64,000 nt of DNA, from assembly GCA_017436185.1 (NCBI GenBank), contig JAFSDP010000008.1, positions 116,595 through 180,594 on the forward strand, read 5' to 3'. Origin of the DNA: Alistipes sp. (lineage in GTDB: Bacteria; Bacteroidota; Bacteroidia; Bacteroidales; Rikenellaceae). Every line of letters begins with the position of its first letter. The first letter of the stretch is position 1. Below are positions 25,983 to 35,115 of the stretch, piece by piece. The notes below the pieces were generated by a model. The model ran no database searches, had not been told where the DNA came from, and worked only from the letters and a program-made list of their open reading frames with translations. Position numbers and translations under genes: made by a program.

Positions 25983-28883
25983 ATGAAGAAGATTTTAACA
26001 CTGATGATGGTCGTGGCGGCAATGCTGTTCGCGGCTTGCGGATCGAAGTACGCCTATGAGAGCGTCAAGGGCGATCCCACGCAGACCCGTATCTACACGC
26101 TGGATAACGGTCTGAAAGTCTATATGTCGGTAAGCAAGGAGGAACCTCGTATTCAGACCTATATCGCTGTGCGTGTGGGTGGTAAGAACGACCCCTCGGA
26201 GACCACCGGCTTGGCTCACTACTTCGAGCACCTGATGTTCAAGGGTACGGAGCAGTTCGGTACTCAGGACTATGCAGCCGAGAAGCCTATGCTCGACGAG
26301 ATCGAGCAGTTGTTCGAGGTCTATCGCAAGACCGAGGACGAGGCTGAGCGCAAGGCGATCTACAAGCGCATTGACTCGATCAGCTACGAGGCGTCGAAGT
26401 TGGCTATCCCCAACGAGTACGACAAGCTGATGGCAACCATCGGTGCGCAGGGTACCAACGCCTACACGGGTTACGATATGACCGTGTATGTCGAGAATAT
26501 TCCCTCGAATCAGGTCGAGAATTGGCTCAAAATCGAGGCTGACCGCTTCAAGAATGTTGTGATTCGTGGTTTTCACACCGAGCTTGAAACCATCTACGAG
26601 GAGAAGAATATGTCGCTCACGCAGGACGGTCGCAAGGTCTATGAGGCGATGAATCGCGCGCTGTTCCCCAACCACCCCTACGGTAAGCAGACGGTGCTCG
26701 GTACGCAGGAGCACTTGAAGAACCCCTCGATTACCAACGTGAAGAACTACCACGATCAGTACTACGTGCCCAACAATATGGCAATCTGTTTGTCGGGTGA
26801 TTTCGATCCCGAGCAGATGATCTCGCTCATCGACCAATACTTTGGCGATATGCAGCCCAATCCCGAGATCCCCGTATTGGAGTTCGAGCCCGAGCAGCCC
26901 ATCACCGAGCCTATCGTTGAGGAGGTTTGGGGTCTGGACGCTGCAAACGTGGCTATCGGCTGGCGTTTGGGTGGCGCAGCATCGGAGGACGCCGATCTGG
27001 CAAACATCGTGGGTAGCATTCTCTACAACGGTCAGGCAGGTCTGATTGACCTCGATATCAATCAGCAGCAGAAGACGCTGAGCGCTTACGGCTATCCGTC
27101 GCTCTCGGCCGACTATGGTTATATGCAGTTGGCAGGTCGTCCCAAGCAGGGTCAGTCGCTCGAAGAGGTGCGTGATCTGCTGCTCGGCGAGGTTGCTAAG
27201 TTGCGTGCAGGCGAGTTCGACGAGGCTCTGATCGCTGCGGCGGTGAACAACTATAAGTTGGAGGCTATGCAGTATCTCGATTCGAACGATGGTCGTGCCG
27301 ATATGTATGTCCAGTCGTTCATCAACCGCACCGAGTGGAAGGACGAGGTTGAGGTATTCGACCGCCTGTCGAAGATCACCAAGGAGGACGTTGTTCGTTT
27401 CGCTAACGAGAAGCTGGGTGAGCAGAACTACGCCATCATCTACAAGCGTCAGGGCAAGGATCCCAACGAGCAGAAGATCGCTAAGCCCGAGATCACTCCG
27501 ATCGTAACCAACCGCGACGCTCAGAGCGACTTCTTCAAGGCTGTTGCAGCGTCGGAGGTGAAGCCTATCGAGCCGCGCTTTGTCGATTTCGAGAAGGATA
27601 TGGACCGCTTCGAGGCGCAGTCGGGTATCGAGGTGCTCTACAAGCAGAACACCACCACCGACTATTTCTCGTTGGAGTATATGTTCGATCTGGGTACGTT
27701 GAACGATCCCGCATTGGGTCTTGCATTTGACTATACCGAGTACTTGGGTACGCTGGCAAAGAGCGCCGAGCAGATTCAGTCGGAGCTCTATGGTCTGGCT
27801 TGCGGATTTAACCTGCGTGCAAGTACGTCGCGTTGCCGAATTACGATCAGCGGTCTGGGCGAGAATATGAACAAGGCGATGGATGTCGTTGAGGATCTGG
27901 TGGCTAACGCTGTTGCCGACGAGGCGATCCTGGCAAACGTTAAGCAGGATATGCTCAAATCGCGCGCAAACGCTAAGCTGAATCAGTCGAGCAACTTCTC
28001 GGCTTTGCAGTCGTATGTGATCTATGGCGAGGAGGGTATGAATGCCCGCTTGTCGAACGAGGAGTTGATGGCACTCACCTCGGAGGAGCTGCTCGCAAAG
28101 GTGCGCGACCTGCTCACCAAGCAGCACACCGTTGTATATTACGGTCCCGCAACCAAGGACGAATTGCTTGCGTCGTTGAACGAGCACCACAATGTTCCCG
28201 AGGAGTTGCAGCCGCTCGAAATCAAGCGTCTGGCTAACGTTCCGACGCCCGAGAATAAGGTCTTCATCGCTGAGTACGACGCAAATCAGATCTACTACAT
28301 TCAGTACTCGAATCGTGGCGAGAAGTTCGACGTTGCCAACGACGCCAACCTCGACCTCTACAACGAGTATTTCGGTGGCGGTATGAGCAGCATCGTCTTC
28401 CAGGAGATGCGCGAGGCACGCGGTCTGGCTTACTCGGCACGTGCCTATATGAGCACGCCTACCTATGCCGATGGTACTTACTCTTACACCGCATACATCG
28501 CTACGCAGAACGACAAGATGAAGCAGGCAATCGAGGCATTCGACGAGATTATCAACACGATGCCCGAGAGTGAGGCTGCCTTCAACGTGGCTAAGGAGTC
28601 GTATATCAACCAGGTGCGTACGCTGCGCTACACCAAGGCGAGCGTGCTCTATGCCTTTATCAATGCTCGCGATATGGGTCTTGATTACGACCGCGCTCGC
28701 GACGTGTTCGAGAAGGTGCAGACGATGACCCTCGACGACGTGAAGGCCGTTCAGCAGCAGTGGGTTAAGGATCGCAACTACTACTACCTGATTTTGGGCG
28801 ATTCGAAGAACCTCGACCTGAACTATCTGCGCACGCTCGGTCCGATCACCTTCCTCTCGCAGGAGCAGATCTTCGGCTACTAA
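25983..28883 (+). CDS. M16-family zinc metallopeptidase, lipoprotein
   Basis: 966 residues: lipobox FAAC (Cys19), then two M16 halves. The first half has the inverted zinc motif HYFEH (His79, Glu82, His83) and the downstream glutamate in ETIYEEKNM. The second half (from about residue 530) lacks the motif and is the inactive partner, with the substrate-binding region EMREARGLAYS. Such two-domain enzymes digest unfolded peptides inside a closed chamber. Exported to the envelope. Codon use suggests good expression. Confidence 0.94.
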   Translation: MKKILTLMMVVAAMLFAACGSKYAYESVKGDPTQTRIYTLDNGLKVYMSVSKEEPRIQTYIAVRVGGKNDPSETTGLAHYFEHLMFKGTEQFGTQDYAAEKPMLDEIEQLFEVYRKTEDEAERKAIYKRIDSISYEASKLAIPNEYDKLMATIGAQGTNAYTGYDMTVYVENIPSNQVENWLKIEADRFKNVVIRGFHTELETIYEEKNMSLTQDGRKVYEAMNRALFPNHPYGKQTVLGTQEHLKNPSITNVKNYHDQYYVPNNMAICLSGDFDPEQMISLIDQYFGDMQPNPEIPVLEFEPEQPITEPIVEEVWGLDAANVAIGWRLGGAASEDADLANIVGSILYNGQAGLIDLDINQQQKTLSAYGYPSLSADYGYMQLAGRPKQGQSLEEVRDLLLGEVAKLRAGEFDEALIAAAVNNYKLEAMQYLDSNDGRADMYVQSFINRTEWKDEVEVFDRLSKITKEDVVRFANEKLGEQNYAIIYKRQGKDPNEQKIAKPEITPIVTNRDAQSDFFKAVAASEVKPIEPRFVDFEKDMDRFEAQSGIEVLYKQNTTTDYFSLEYMFDLGTLNDPALGLAFDYTEYLGTLAKSAEQIQSELYGLACGFNLRASTSRCRITISGLGENMNKAMDVVEDLVANAVADEAILANVKQDMLKSRANAKLNQSSNFSALQSYVIYGEEGMNARLSNEELMALTSEELLAKVRDLLTKQHTVVYYGPATKDELLASLNEHHNVPEELQPLEIKRLANVPTPENKVFIAEYDANQIYYIQYSNRGEKFDVANDANLDLYNEYFGGGMSSIVFQEMREARGLAYSARAYMSTPTYADGTYSYTAYIATQNDKMKQAIEAFDEIINTMPESEAAFNVAKESYINQVRTLRYTKASVLYAFINARDMGLDYDRARDVFEKVQTMTLDDVKAVQQQWVKDRNYYYLILGDSKNLDLNYLRTLGPITFLSQEQIFGY

Positions 28884-28909
28884 TCGAGTGTCGTATATAT
28901 AATATAAGT

Positions 28910-28945
28910 ATCCCGTCGGTGCGTGCGTGCCGACGGGATTTTTTT
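28910..28945 (+). terminator. intrinsic terminator of the M16 gene
   Basis: ATCCCGTCGG and CCGACGGGAT pair around a TGCG-repeat loop and are followed by T7. Confidence 0.9.
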
Positions 28946-28990
28946 GTGCGTAAAGTGCGGAGTGGGGTGCTGCGGAACAACAAAATTTTG

Positions 28991-28998
28991 TATTTTTG
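28991..28998 (+). promoter_or_regulatory. -7 box of the exonuclease gene
   Basis: TATTTTTG, eight bases before the start codon at 29006, so the message would be nearly leaderless. Confidence 0.5.
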
Positions 28999-29005
28999 TG
29001 CTGTT

Positions 29006-29500
29006 ATGAGAGATTTCGCAGCAATAGATTTCGAAACCGCAAATGGCTCGCGCACCAGCGTCTGCTCGGTGGGTGTGGTCGTGGTGCGTGGTGGCGAGGT
29101 GGTCGATCGTTTCTACTCACTGATCCGCCCCGTGCCCAACTATTACGCCTATTTCTGCCAGCGTGTGCACGGACTTTGCGACCGTGATACCCGTTCAGCT
29201 CAGCAATTTCCGCAGGTGTGGGCGCAGATAGCTCCCCGCATTGAGGGGCTGCCTCTTGTGGCGCATAACGCCCGTTTCGACGAGGGGTGCCTGCGCGCTG
29301 TGCACGAATATTTCGCAATGGAGTATCCCGAATACCAATTCTTCGATACGCTGGCGGCGTCGCGTCGCACCTTCGGGCGCACACTGCCCAACCACCAACT
29401 GCATACCGTTGCTGCGGCGTGCGACTTCGATCTCTCGGCGCACCACCACGCGCTGGCCGATGCCGAGGCGTGTGCAGCAATCGCGCTAAGGATATTGTAA
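29006..29500 (+). CDS. DnaQ-like 3'-5' exonuclease
   Basis: 164 residues of the DEDDh exonuclease fold: Exo I FAAIDFETAN (Asp/Glu), Exo II LVAHNARFDEG, and Exo III with HHHALADAEACA (His and Asp). It resembles the epsilon proofreading subunit and standalone Bacteroidota exonucleases; without a polymerase or BRCT partner nearby, its role in repair or RNA turnover is open. The start at 29006 follows from the promoter box and family size; the frame is open upstream to 28919. Confidence 0.9.
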   Translation: MRDFAAIDFETANGSRTSVCSVGVVVVRGGEVVDRFYSLIRPVPNYYAYFCQRVHGLCDRDTRSAQQFPQVWAQIAPRIEGLPLVAHNARFDEGCLRAVHEYFAMEYPEYQFFDTLAASRRTFGRTLPNHQLHTVAAACDFDLSAHHHALADAEACAAIALRIL

Positions 29501-29516
29501 GATGTTGATTATAAAA

Positions 29517-29552
29517 CAAAAGGTGCTCACGAATTTCGCGAACACCTTTTTT
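29517..29552. terminator. bidirectional terminator, exonuclease / retropepsin-like gene
   Basis: AAAAGGTG (29518-29525) pairs with CACCTTTT (29543-29550), with further pairing of CGAA and TTCG inside; T and A runs on both sides serve both convergent genes. Confidence 0.75.
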
Positions 29553-29570
29553 GTTGTTGTGCGACGTGCG

Positions 29571-30782
29571 CTAATCCTCACACTCGATTACGATCTCTGT
29601 GATCGTTCCGTTGCGGTCGATCGTTGCGTGCCACGGCTCGCGCGAACGGGTCAATGCCTTGCGCTCCGCCTCGCTCATCTCCGAGGGCGTTTTGCCGTTG
29701 ATCTTCACAATGCGATCACCACGCTTCACACCCGCCTTCTCCGCCTTGCCCCCTTCGAGCAGACCATTGACCGTCCAATGATCTCGTTGCGGAGTGAGCG
29801 CAATGCCGAAGAAATAGCGGCTCGGAGTGTCGAAGTTGCGATTTGCGCGCAGGTACATCTTGCACTCCGCAAAGTCGAAAATCACATCGAAACGCTCCAA
29901 AAGTTCGTTGCCGATCAATCCGTCATAGCGTTTGTCCGCCAATGCTCCCGTAGTGTTGCCTGAGTAGTCTGCGCGAATGTTGCTTACGCTCAGCCCGCCC
30001 AACTCGACGCTTGCCAACTTGACGAGATTGTCGGTGCGCGAACCGCCAATGCCACCCACCGCATAGACCATCTTCTGAGTGCCCGAATGGTTCTGCAAGC
30101 CCATCTTCACCACGCTGCTACTATTTATGGCGATCGTTCCCGATGAACCCATATCAACCAAAAACAGCCCCTCGCGCGAGGTCGTTGCGTCGAGAGCGAT
30201 CTTTACGGGAACGAGAATGCGTGTCTTGCTGTCGTCGAGCCACTTGCAGTCGATACAGGTGTAGCTGCTGTCGGGCTGCTCGTCGCTCAAAATGCGCATA
30301 TATTGGTCGGCATAGTTGAACTCGACCTTGCGCCCACGCACGAACTCCATTCCGAACATTCCGCTCACGTTGTTGCCGAGGATCTTGCGCAGGTTGAGCA
30401 CCACCGCCGTCTGGTCCTTATGGGCAAATTCACCCACTCGATACTCCCAACCACTCATATCGACGCTCGCCATCTGTCGTCCATCGCCTGCACCGCCTAC
30501 AAATGCTTTGCGCAGAGTGCCTTGCGCGGCAAAATGCTCGGCATAGAAGGTCGAGTCGAGGAGCAGAGAGGTGTTGCCCGTGTCGAAAACCAGCAGTGCG
30601 GGGATCGAGTCGCGGATTACGACGTCAAAGTAAAGATGATTATCGTAGTTGAACGCCACGGCACCCTCGGGCAGTGGGTGAGGAGTGGCTTCGGTTTCGG
30701 TCTTGGCGGGCGCCTGACCGCAAGCTGTTGCTACGGTAAGTAGCAACATTGTGGCAAAAATGGTGATGGTTTTGCTGTTCAT
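29571..30782 (-). CDS. retropepsin-like aspartyl protease with PDZ domain, lipoprotein
   Basis: 403 residues with the start at 30782: lipobox ATAC (Cys21), a retropepsin-like domain with DTG at residues 67-69 (LVFDTGNTSLL), a second half with VDMGSSG where a second DTG/DSG would be expected, and a C-terminal PDZ domain (from about residue 320, GVKRGDRIVKING). Clan AA single-chain proteases of this form are common in Bacteroidota. The second motif DMG may weaken catalysis. The longer reading frame runs across a tRNA terminator and is not used. Confidence 0.88.
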   Translation of the reverse strand: MNSKTITIFATMLLLTVATACGQAPAKTETEATPHPLPEGAVAFNYDNHLYFDVVIRDSIPALLVFDTGNTSLLLDSTFYAEHFAAQGTLRKAFVGGAGDGRQMASVDMSGWEYRVGEFAHKDQTAVVLNLRKILGNNVSGMFGMEFVRGRKVEFNYADQYMRILSDEQPDSSYTCIDCKWLDDSKTRILVPVKIALDATTSREGLFLVDMGSSGTIAINSSSVVKMGLQNHSGTQKMVYAVGGIGGSRTDNLVKLASVELGGLSVSNIRADYSGNTTGALADKRYDGLIGNELLERFDVIFDFAECKMYLRANRNFDTPSRYFFGIALTPQRDHWTVNGLLEGGKAEKAGVKRGDRIVKINGKTPSEMSEAERKALTRSREPWHATIDRNGTITEIVIECED

Positions 30783-30930
30783 AGTCTGGATAATTGTTTT
30801 AAGATTCTGCAAGTTAGCAATAAAACTTTTAATCTGCAACAAAATTATCTGTCCTACACTCCCCCCCCGAAATTCGACCAATAGGACCGTATAATCGACT
30901 TTTGGGAAAGTATTGTTGGGTAATGGCAAC

Positions 30931-30962
30931 AAAAAAAGAGAAGTCCTTTCGAACTTCTCTTT
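30931..30962 (-). terminator. terminator directly behind tRNA-Leu
   Basis: AGAGAAGT (30937-30944) pairs with ACTTCTCT (30953-30960) with an oligo-U tail on the - strand. It starts at the CCA end of the tRNA, so no spacer separates the two. Between this terminator and the retropepsin-like gene the - strand carries only a TAACTTGC -7-like box near 30816 and a C8 run at 30861-30868. Confidence 0.85.
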
Positions 30963-31047
30963 TGGTACCCAGAGCCGGGATCGAACCGGCACGGATCTCT
31001 CCATTGGTGTTTGAGACCAACGCGTCTACCTATTCCGCCATCTGGGC
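30963..31047 (-). tRNA. tRNA-Leu (anticodon CAA)
   Basis: An 85-base class II tRNA on the - strand: acceptor GCCCAGA with TCTGGGT, anticodon stem TTGGT/ACCAA around the loop CTCAAAC (anticodon CAA, reads UUG), long variable arm, T-loop GGTTCGATCC, discriminator A and an encoded CCA. The first acceptor pair is G-U. Confidence 0.95.
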
Positions 31048-31166
31048 GTACTCCTAATTGAGCGTGCAAATATAGGCATAATTTCTAATTCCACAAAATT
31101 TCGCGCCGAAATCTTCGCTTTTTTGTGAATTTTATCCATTTTTCGCCCAAAAATGGGACGCAAAAC

Positions 31167-31775
31167 CTAAAAACGCTTGCGTTTTCGACCGCGTTCGATG
31201 GTGATGTGCGACGAATAGACAAGCCGCGTTGAGGGGTTTGACGAGGTGATCACTTGGCGTAGCTCCTTGGTCCCGTAGCGGATAAACAGAAAGCGGTGAG
31301 GAATGCGATAGACTACTTGATGTAGCGTGTCGATCGACGTGAAACGTCCCTCGATGCGGTTGCCTATCAGTGTGGCTTGCAGTGAGTTCCACGTGTCGGA
31401 GTAGAGCGGAAGTTGCAGTGTATCGACAATGGGGCGTTGTAGCACGGAGTCGGGAATCTGCGTGCCGAATTCAACCTTGGTCTGGGTCGTGGCGGTGGCG
31501 AGCGAGTTGATGTGTCGGAGGCGAATTTTGAGGTCCTGAATTTGATCGGCAAGCAGATCATTGGTTTGTTCCAACTCGCTCTGTTTGAGGCGTAACGATC
31601 GTACCTCGGCAGCGCTTTCGCCACTTCGGGTGCGGTAGATTTCGACGTCGGTCGTGAGGGTTGCGATGTTTTGATTAAGTCGTTGATTTTCGGCACGTAA
31701 CGTGCGACGATTGTGGCTCACCATTGCCAATAGTGCGGTCGTGGTGAGAGCATAGATCAAGAGTGCTTTTTTCAT
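31167..31775 (-). CDS. coiled-coil membrane-anchored protein of unknown function
   Basis: 202 residues. An N-terminal hydrophobic helix (LLIYALTTTALLAMV) is followed by a heptad-rich coiled coil over about residues 25-95 (LRAENQRLNQNIATL, LEQTNDLLADQI), then a small beta-rich domain and a basic tail ending RGRKRKRF. It has its own -7 box (31804-31811). The arrangement recalls short inner-membrane division or phage-spanin-like proteins, but no phage genes are near. No function is assigned. Confidence 0.7.
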   Translation of the reverse strand: MKKALLIYALTTTALLAMVSHNRRTLRAENQRLNQNIATLTTDVEIYRTRSGESAAEVRSLRLKQSELEQTNDLLADQIQDLKIRLRHINSLATATTQTKVEFGTQIPDSVLQRPIVDTLQLPLYSDTWNSLQATLIGNRIEGRFTSIDTLHQVVYRIPHRFLFIRYGTKELRQVITSSNPSTRLVYSSHITIERGRKRKRF

Positions 31776-31803
31776 TGGATTGCGATCGGTTTGATTTCGA
31801 TCG

Positions 31804-31811
31804 CAAAGATA
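31804..31811 (-). promoter_or_regulatory. -7 box of the coiled-coil gene
   Basis: The - strand reads TATCTTTG, 29 bases before the start and just after the stop of the aminotransferase-like gene. Confidence 0.6.
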
Positions 31812-31850
31812 GGAGGCGTAGAGGGGTGGTAGTTACTCAAATGTTGAGTA

Positions 31851-32660
31851 TCAGCGCATTGAGCGCACAATGCGATCGACCACGAGCGACATATAGTTGG
31901 TCTGGCCGATTCGATCAATTGAGGTCAATCCGCGATAATCGGCAAAGAATAATTCGTCATAACGATCGAGCGCATCTGCCACTACAACGTCCTCACGCAT
32001 AGCAATTTCCGAGCGTGCAATGGCGTCGAGTGTGAGTTGTCGTTCGACGGTGTCGGGAGCGCCGTATGCGAGTGGAGTAGTGATGATGGTATGACCTTCG
32101 ACGGCAAAGAGCGGAGCAGTGCCTGCCGAGAGTGTAACTCCTTCATCATCAGTGCGTAAAACTACGTGTGAGCCTTGCACCTTATGACGATTTCGGGCAC
32201 GCAGGAGAGCCGCCTCGGCTGCCTCGAAAGCTGCCGATGTGGGCATTTCGCCGAAGCCGACGTCGTAGCAATCGACCGAAGCCGACGGGCGCACAGGACG
32301 TACCGAGTAGCCCTCGTCGAGCAGGATCTCGCCACCGACAAGCACCAAATCGGCACCTCGCTCCGAAGGGATCAGCAGGGCCGAAACTCGGCACGAACCG
32401 CCTGACGGATAGCGATTTCGGGCGAGCAGATCGGCACACCACGCCGCGACCATTGCGGGCGAAAGGACCACACGACGACCATATACGCGCTCGAATGCTC
32501 GGCCGAGCAACGCAAGGTGTGCAGCTACGTGCAGGGGACGACGGTCGCGGACACGCATATCTTGGTGCACATATCCCGCACGCAACCGTTCGAATGTATC
32601 AATCGAGGTCGTAGGTGCGACAATAGCGCCATTTACAGATATATAGTCCGTAGGGGTCAT
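31851..32660 (-). CDS. degenerate class IV aminotransferase-like (PLP fold type IV) protein
   Basis: 269 residues with the overall layout of branched-chain/D-amino-acid transaminases: an N-terminal half with FERLRAG, a lysine in NRHKVQGS where the PLP lysine is expected, then a G-x-x-L-S-A-G-T-A-P-L-F segment and ITTPL, matching the usual E-x-x-x-x-N-x-F and TPP motifs only in part. The glutamate that holds the PLP pyridine nitrogen is not visible, so catalysis is doubtful. Its start overlaps the holA stop by four bases. Confidence 0.7.
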   Translation of the reverse strand: MTPTDYISVNGAIVAPTTSIDTFERLRAGYVHQDMRVRDRRPLHVAAHLALLGRAFERVYGRRVVLSPAMVAAWCADLLARNRYPSGGSCRVSALLIPSERGADLVLVGGEILLDEGYSVRPVRPSASVDCYDVGFGEMPTSAAFEAAEAALLRARNRHKVQGSHVVLRTDDEGVTLSAGTAPLFAVEGHTIITTPLAYGAPDTVERQLTLDAIARSEIAMREDVVVADALDRYDELFFADYRGLTSIDRIGQTNYMSLVVDRIVRSMR

Positions 32661-33730
32661 ACGAGGATTTTGAGGATCATTTCGCGCAGCAGCTCGCCAT
32701 CATTCAGACCGCCCGTGCCGATACCTTTGCACTTGGCGTCGTATTCGCGGATAATGCCCAACACGTTGAAAACTCGATTGTTAGGCCAGCGAGTGGCGGT
32801 CTGCTTGATCTCGGCCAACAGGAATGGCGCGGGCACGCCCAACATTCGGCAAAGCTCCTGATCCGATGGCAATGCGACGCCCTTGGTGCGCAGTTGCCAA
32901 TTGAGGTAGTTGATCGTGAAGAGTTGTCGGAACTCGCGGAACATCGCCATCAGCGTAACCACCAGCGGGTTGTCTTTGGGGTTGCGAGCAAAGTGATCGG
33001 CGATGAGCAACGCACGCGAAAGGTTGCGCGAGGTGATCGCCTTCATCAGCTCGAAGTTATTGAAATCCTTGCTGATACCGATATTTTGTTCGATATGCGT
33101 GGCGGTGATCGAGCGTGTGCCCTCGGGTAGCGAGAGCATCAATTTCGACAGCTCGTTCGAGATCTTCGAGATGTCGGTTCCGAGGTGGTCGGTCAGCATC
33201 GAGAGCGCTTTCTGCTCGATCGTGCAGCCGCTCTTCGAACGCACAAATTCGCTCAACCAGCTGCCAATTTCGTAGTCGCGCGGACGCACCGACTCGAAAA
33301 CCTCGCCCACAGCCGCGCAATGTTTGTAGAGTGCGGTACGTTTGTCGATGGTTTTCTCCTTATGGCAGATGATCAGAATGGTCGTCGGCGAGGGTGCAGA
33401 GGTGTATAGCGAGAGCTGGTCGATCTGTCGCAACTGCTGAGCCTCGCGCACGATAACCACTTGATACTGACCCATCATCGGCATTTGGCGGCAGAGATTC
33501 ACAATCGCCCCCACTTCGCTATCTTTGCCATAGACGACCACCTGCCCGAAGGCGCGCTCGGCCTCATTCAGGATCGTCGAGCCGAGTTGCTCGCTCAGCG
33601 CGTCAATAAAGTAGCCTTCGTCGCCCATCAAGAGGTAGATCGGGGCGAAACGACGCGCCGCAATATGGCTACGCAGTCGCTCATAGGCGGCCACGCTATC
33701 GCGGAATTTGGGTTTGCTGCTCTTAGCCAT
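32657..33730 (-). CDS. holA: DNA polymerase III subunit delta
   Basis: The clamp-opening wrench of the clamp loader. 357 residues with the degenerate AAA+ fold typical of delta: IYLLMGDEGYFIDALSEQL (the former P-loop region) at the N-terminus, DISKISNELSKLMLSL in the second domain, and a helical C-terminal third. It sits between tilS (11 bases upstream) and the class IV aminotransferase-like gene. Confidence 0.92.
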   Translation of the reverse strand: MAKSSKPKFRDSVAAYERLRSHIAARRFAPIYLLMGDEGYFIDALSEQLGSTILNEAERAFGQVVVYGKDSEVGAIVNLCRQMPMMGQYQVVIVREAQQLRQIDQLSLYTSAPSPTTILIICHKEKTIDKRTALYKHCAAVGEVFESVRPRDYEIGSWLSEFVRSKSGCTIEQKALSMLTDHLGTDISKISNELSKLMLSLPEGTRSITATHIEQNIGISKDFNNFELMKAITSRNLSRALLIADHFARNPKDNPLVVTLMAMFREFRQLFTINYLNWQLRTKGVALPSDQELCRMLGVPAPFLLAEIKQTATRWPNNRVFNVLGIIREYDAKCKGIGTGGLNDGELLREMILKILV

Positions 33731-33741
33731 TTGGTTGATAT

Positions 33742-35100
33742 TTAGATCGTTTCGCGTGTTATGCGCAGTACGGTTTCGGTTTCGTCGGTCAGTCGGTAGC
33801 GATCGTCAATGCGTCGGCCGACAACCCACACAATGTCTTCGCCCGAAAGCAGTACAAATTGGCGTTCGCGTTCGGGTCCCGACACCTTGCGGTCGGTCAG
33901 ATAGTCGCTGATCTTCTTGCGTCCCGTCATACCGTAGGGTACAAACCAGTCGCCCTCGCGCCAGCGGCGTAACTTCAAGGGGAACTGCAACTTATCGACG
34001 TCGATCTGGGCGATGTGCTCGGGTGTGCGGAAGTTCTCGATGGTGTCGATCGCCTCGCGTTCGAACATCAGTCGTGAGTTGCCGCAGAAGCTCTTGCGTG
34101 TGCCCTCCTCGACCGTAACCTCGCACGGATCGTCTGAGGTGATGCGTGCCACAACCACATTGCCGCGGTCGATCGTAGCCACCCACTCGCGCGAGTAGAA
34201 ACGCTTGCCCGTTGCCGTGTCGCTCTCCAACGCGCGACACAGAGCGTCGGTAACGTCGCCCTTGAAATCGAAGGTCGAGTTGAGCAGTTCGTAGATCACA
34301 AAACCGCGCGGCATCTGAGGGTCGATACGGTCGATATGTATGGTGTGGATACCCTCCTGCTCGGTGCATACCTCATTGCGTATCAGCTCGATAGCGCGAT
34401 TGATGAACAGCTGTGTATCGGTCAGTCGGCGGATATTGCTGTTCATTATCTCGGTGAATTTCTTGTTGATCTCGCGGATACGGGGGATCAATCCGAGGCG
34501 AATTTTGTTGCGGAGATATTTGGTCGAACGGTTCGACGAATCTTCGCGGAAGGGGATACGGTTTGCGATGGCATACTCCGAGATCTCGCGTCGTGAGGCG
34601 AACAACAGCGGACGGAACACTCGTCCGTTGGTGCTGCTGATACCCGTCAAACCACGCAGACCTGTGCCGCGCAGCAGATTGATAAAGAAGGTCTCGGTCG
34701 AGTCGTCGGCGTGGTGAGCGATGGCGATTTTATCGTAACCGTGCTCGATGCACAACTGCTCGAACCACTCGTAACGCAGACGGCGTGCCGCCATCTCCAT
34801 CGACTCGCCCGTGCGCTCCATTTCGCCCACCGTATCGAATCGTTTGTTGTAGATCTTCACGCCGTAGCTTGCGGCCACACGTGCCACCAGCTCCTCGTCT
34901 TCGTCGCTCTCCTCGCCACGCAGACCAAAGTTGCAGTGTGCCACACCGATATGGTAGCCGCTCTGATAGAAGAGCGACATCAGCACCATCGAATCGACAC
35001 CGCCACTGACTGCCAACAGTATGCGGTCGCTCGGTTCGAGCATATCGTTAGCGGCGATATATCGTTTGAAATTCTCGAAAAGTAGATTCTTTTGAGGCAT
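33742..35100 (-). CDS. tilS: tRNA(Ile)-lysidine synthase
   Basis: Turns C34 of tRNA-Ile(CAU) into lysidine so that it reads AUA. 452 residues: PP-loop LLAVSGGVDSMVLMSL, the catalytic segment IAHHADDSTETFFINLLRG (the H-x-x-D-D/N pattern), and a C-terminal substrate-binding domain with MTGRKKISDYLTDRKV. It follows murB by 15 bases and is essential in nearly all bacteria. Confidence 0.95.
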   Translation of the reverse strand: MPQKNLLFENFKRYIAANDMLEPSDRILLAVSGGVDSMVLMSLFYQSGYHIGVAHCNFGLRGEESDEDEELVARVAASYGVKIYNKRFDTVGEMERTGESMEMAARRLRYEWFEQLCIEHGYDKIAIAHHADDSTETFFINLLRGTGLRGLTGISSTNGRVFRPLLFASRREISEYAIANRIPFREDSSNRSTKYLRNKIRLGLIPRIREINKKFTEIMNSNIRRLTDTQLFINRAIELIRNEVCTEQEGIHTIHIDRIDPQMPRGFVIYELLNSTFDFKGDVTDALCRALESDTATGKRFYSREWVATIDRGNVVVARITSDDPCEVTVEEGTRKSFCGNSRLMFEREAIDTIENFRTPEHIAQIDVDKLQFPLKLRRWREGDWFVPYGMTGRKKISDYLTDRKVSGPERERQFVLLSGEDIVWVVGRRIDDRYRLTDETETVLRITRETI

Positions 35101-35115
35101 ACTTTCAGTAAGTTG

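Noticed and set aside
25995..28190. Long open frame opposite the M16 peptidase
   Set aside because: Shadow of a clearly coding M16 gene; no domain in the translation.
30783..31004. N-terminal extension of the retropepsin-like gene
   Set aside because: The frame runs through the tRNA terminator into the tRNA 3' end; the signal peptide starts at 30782.
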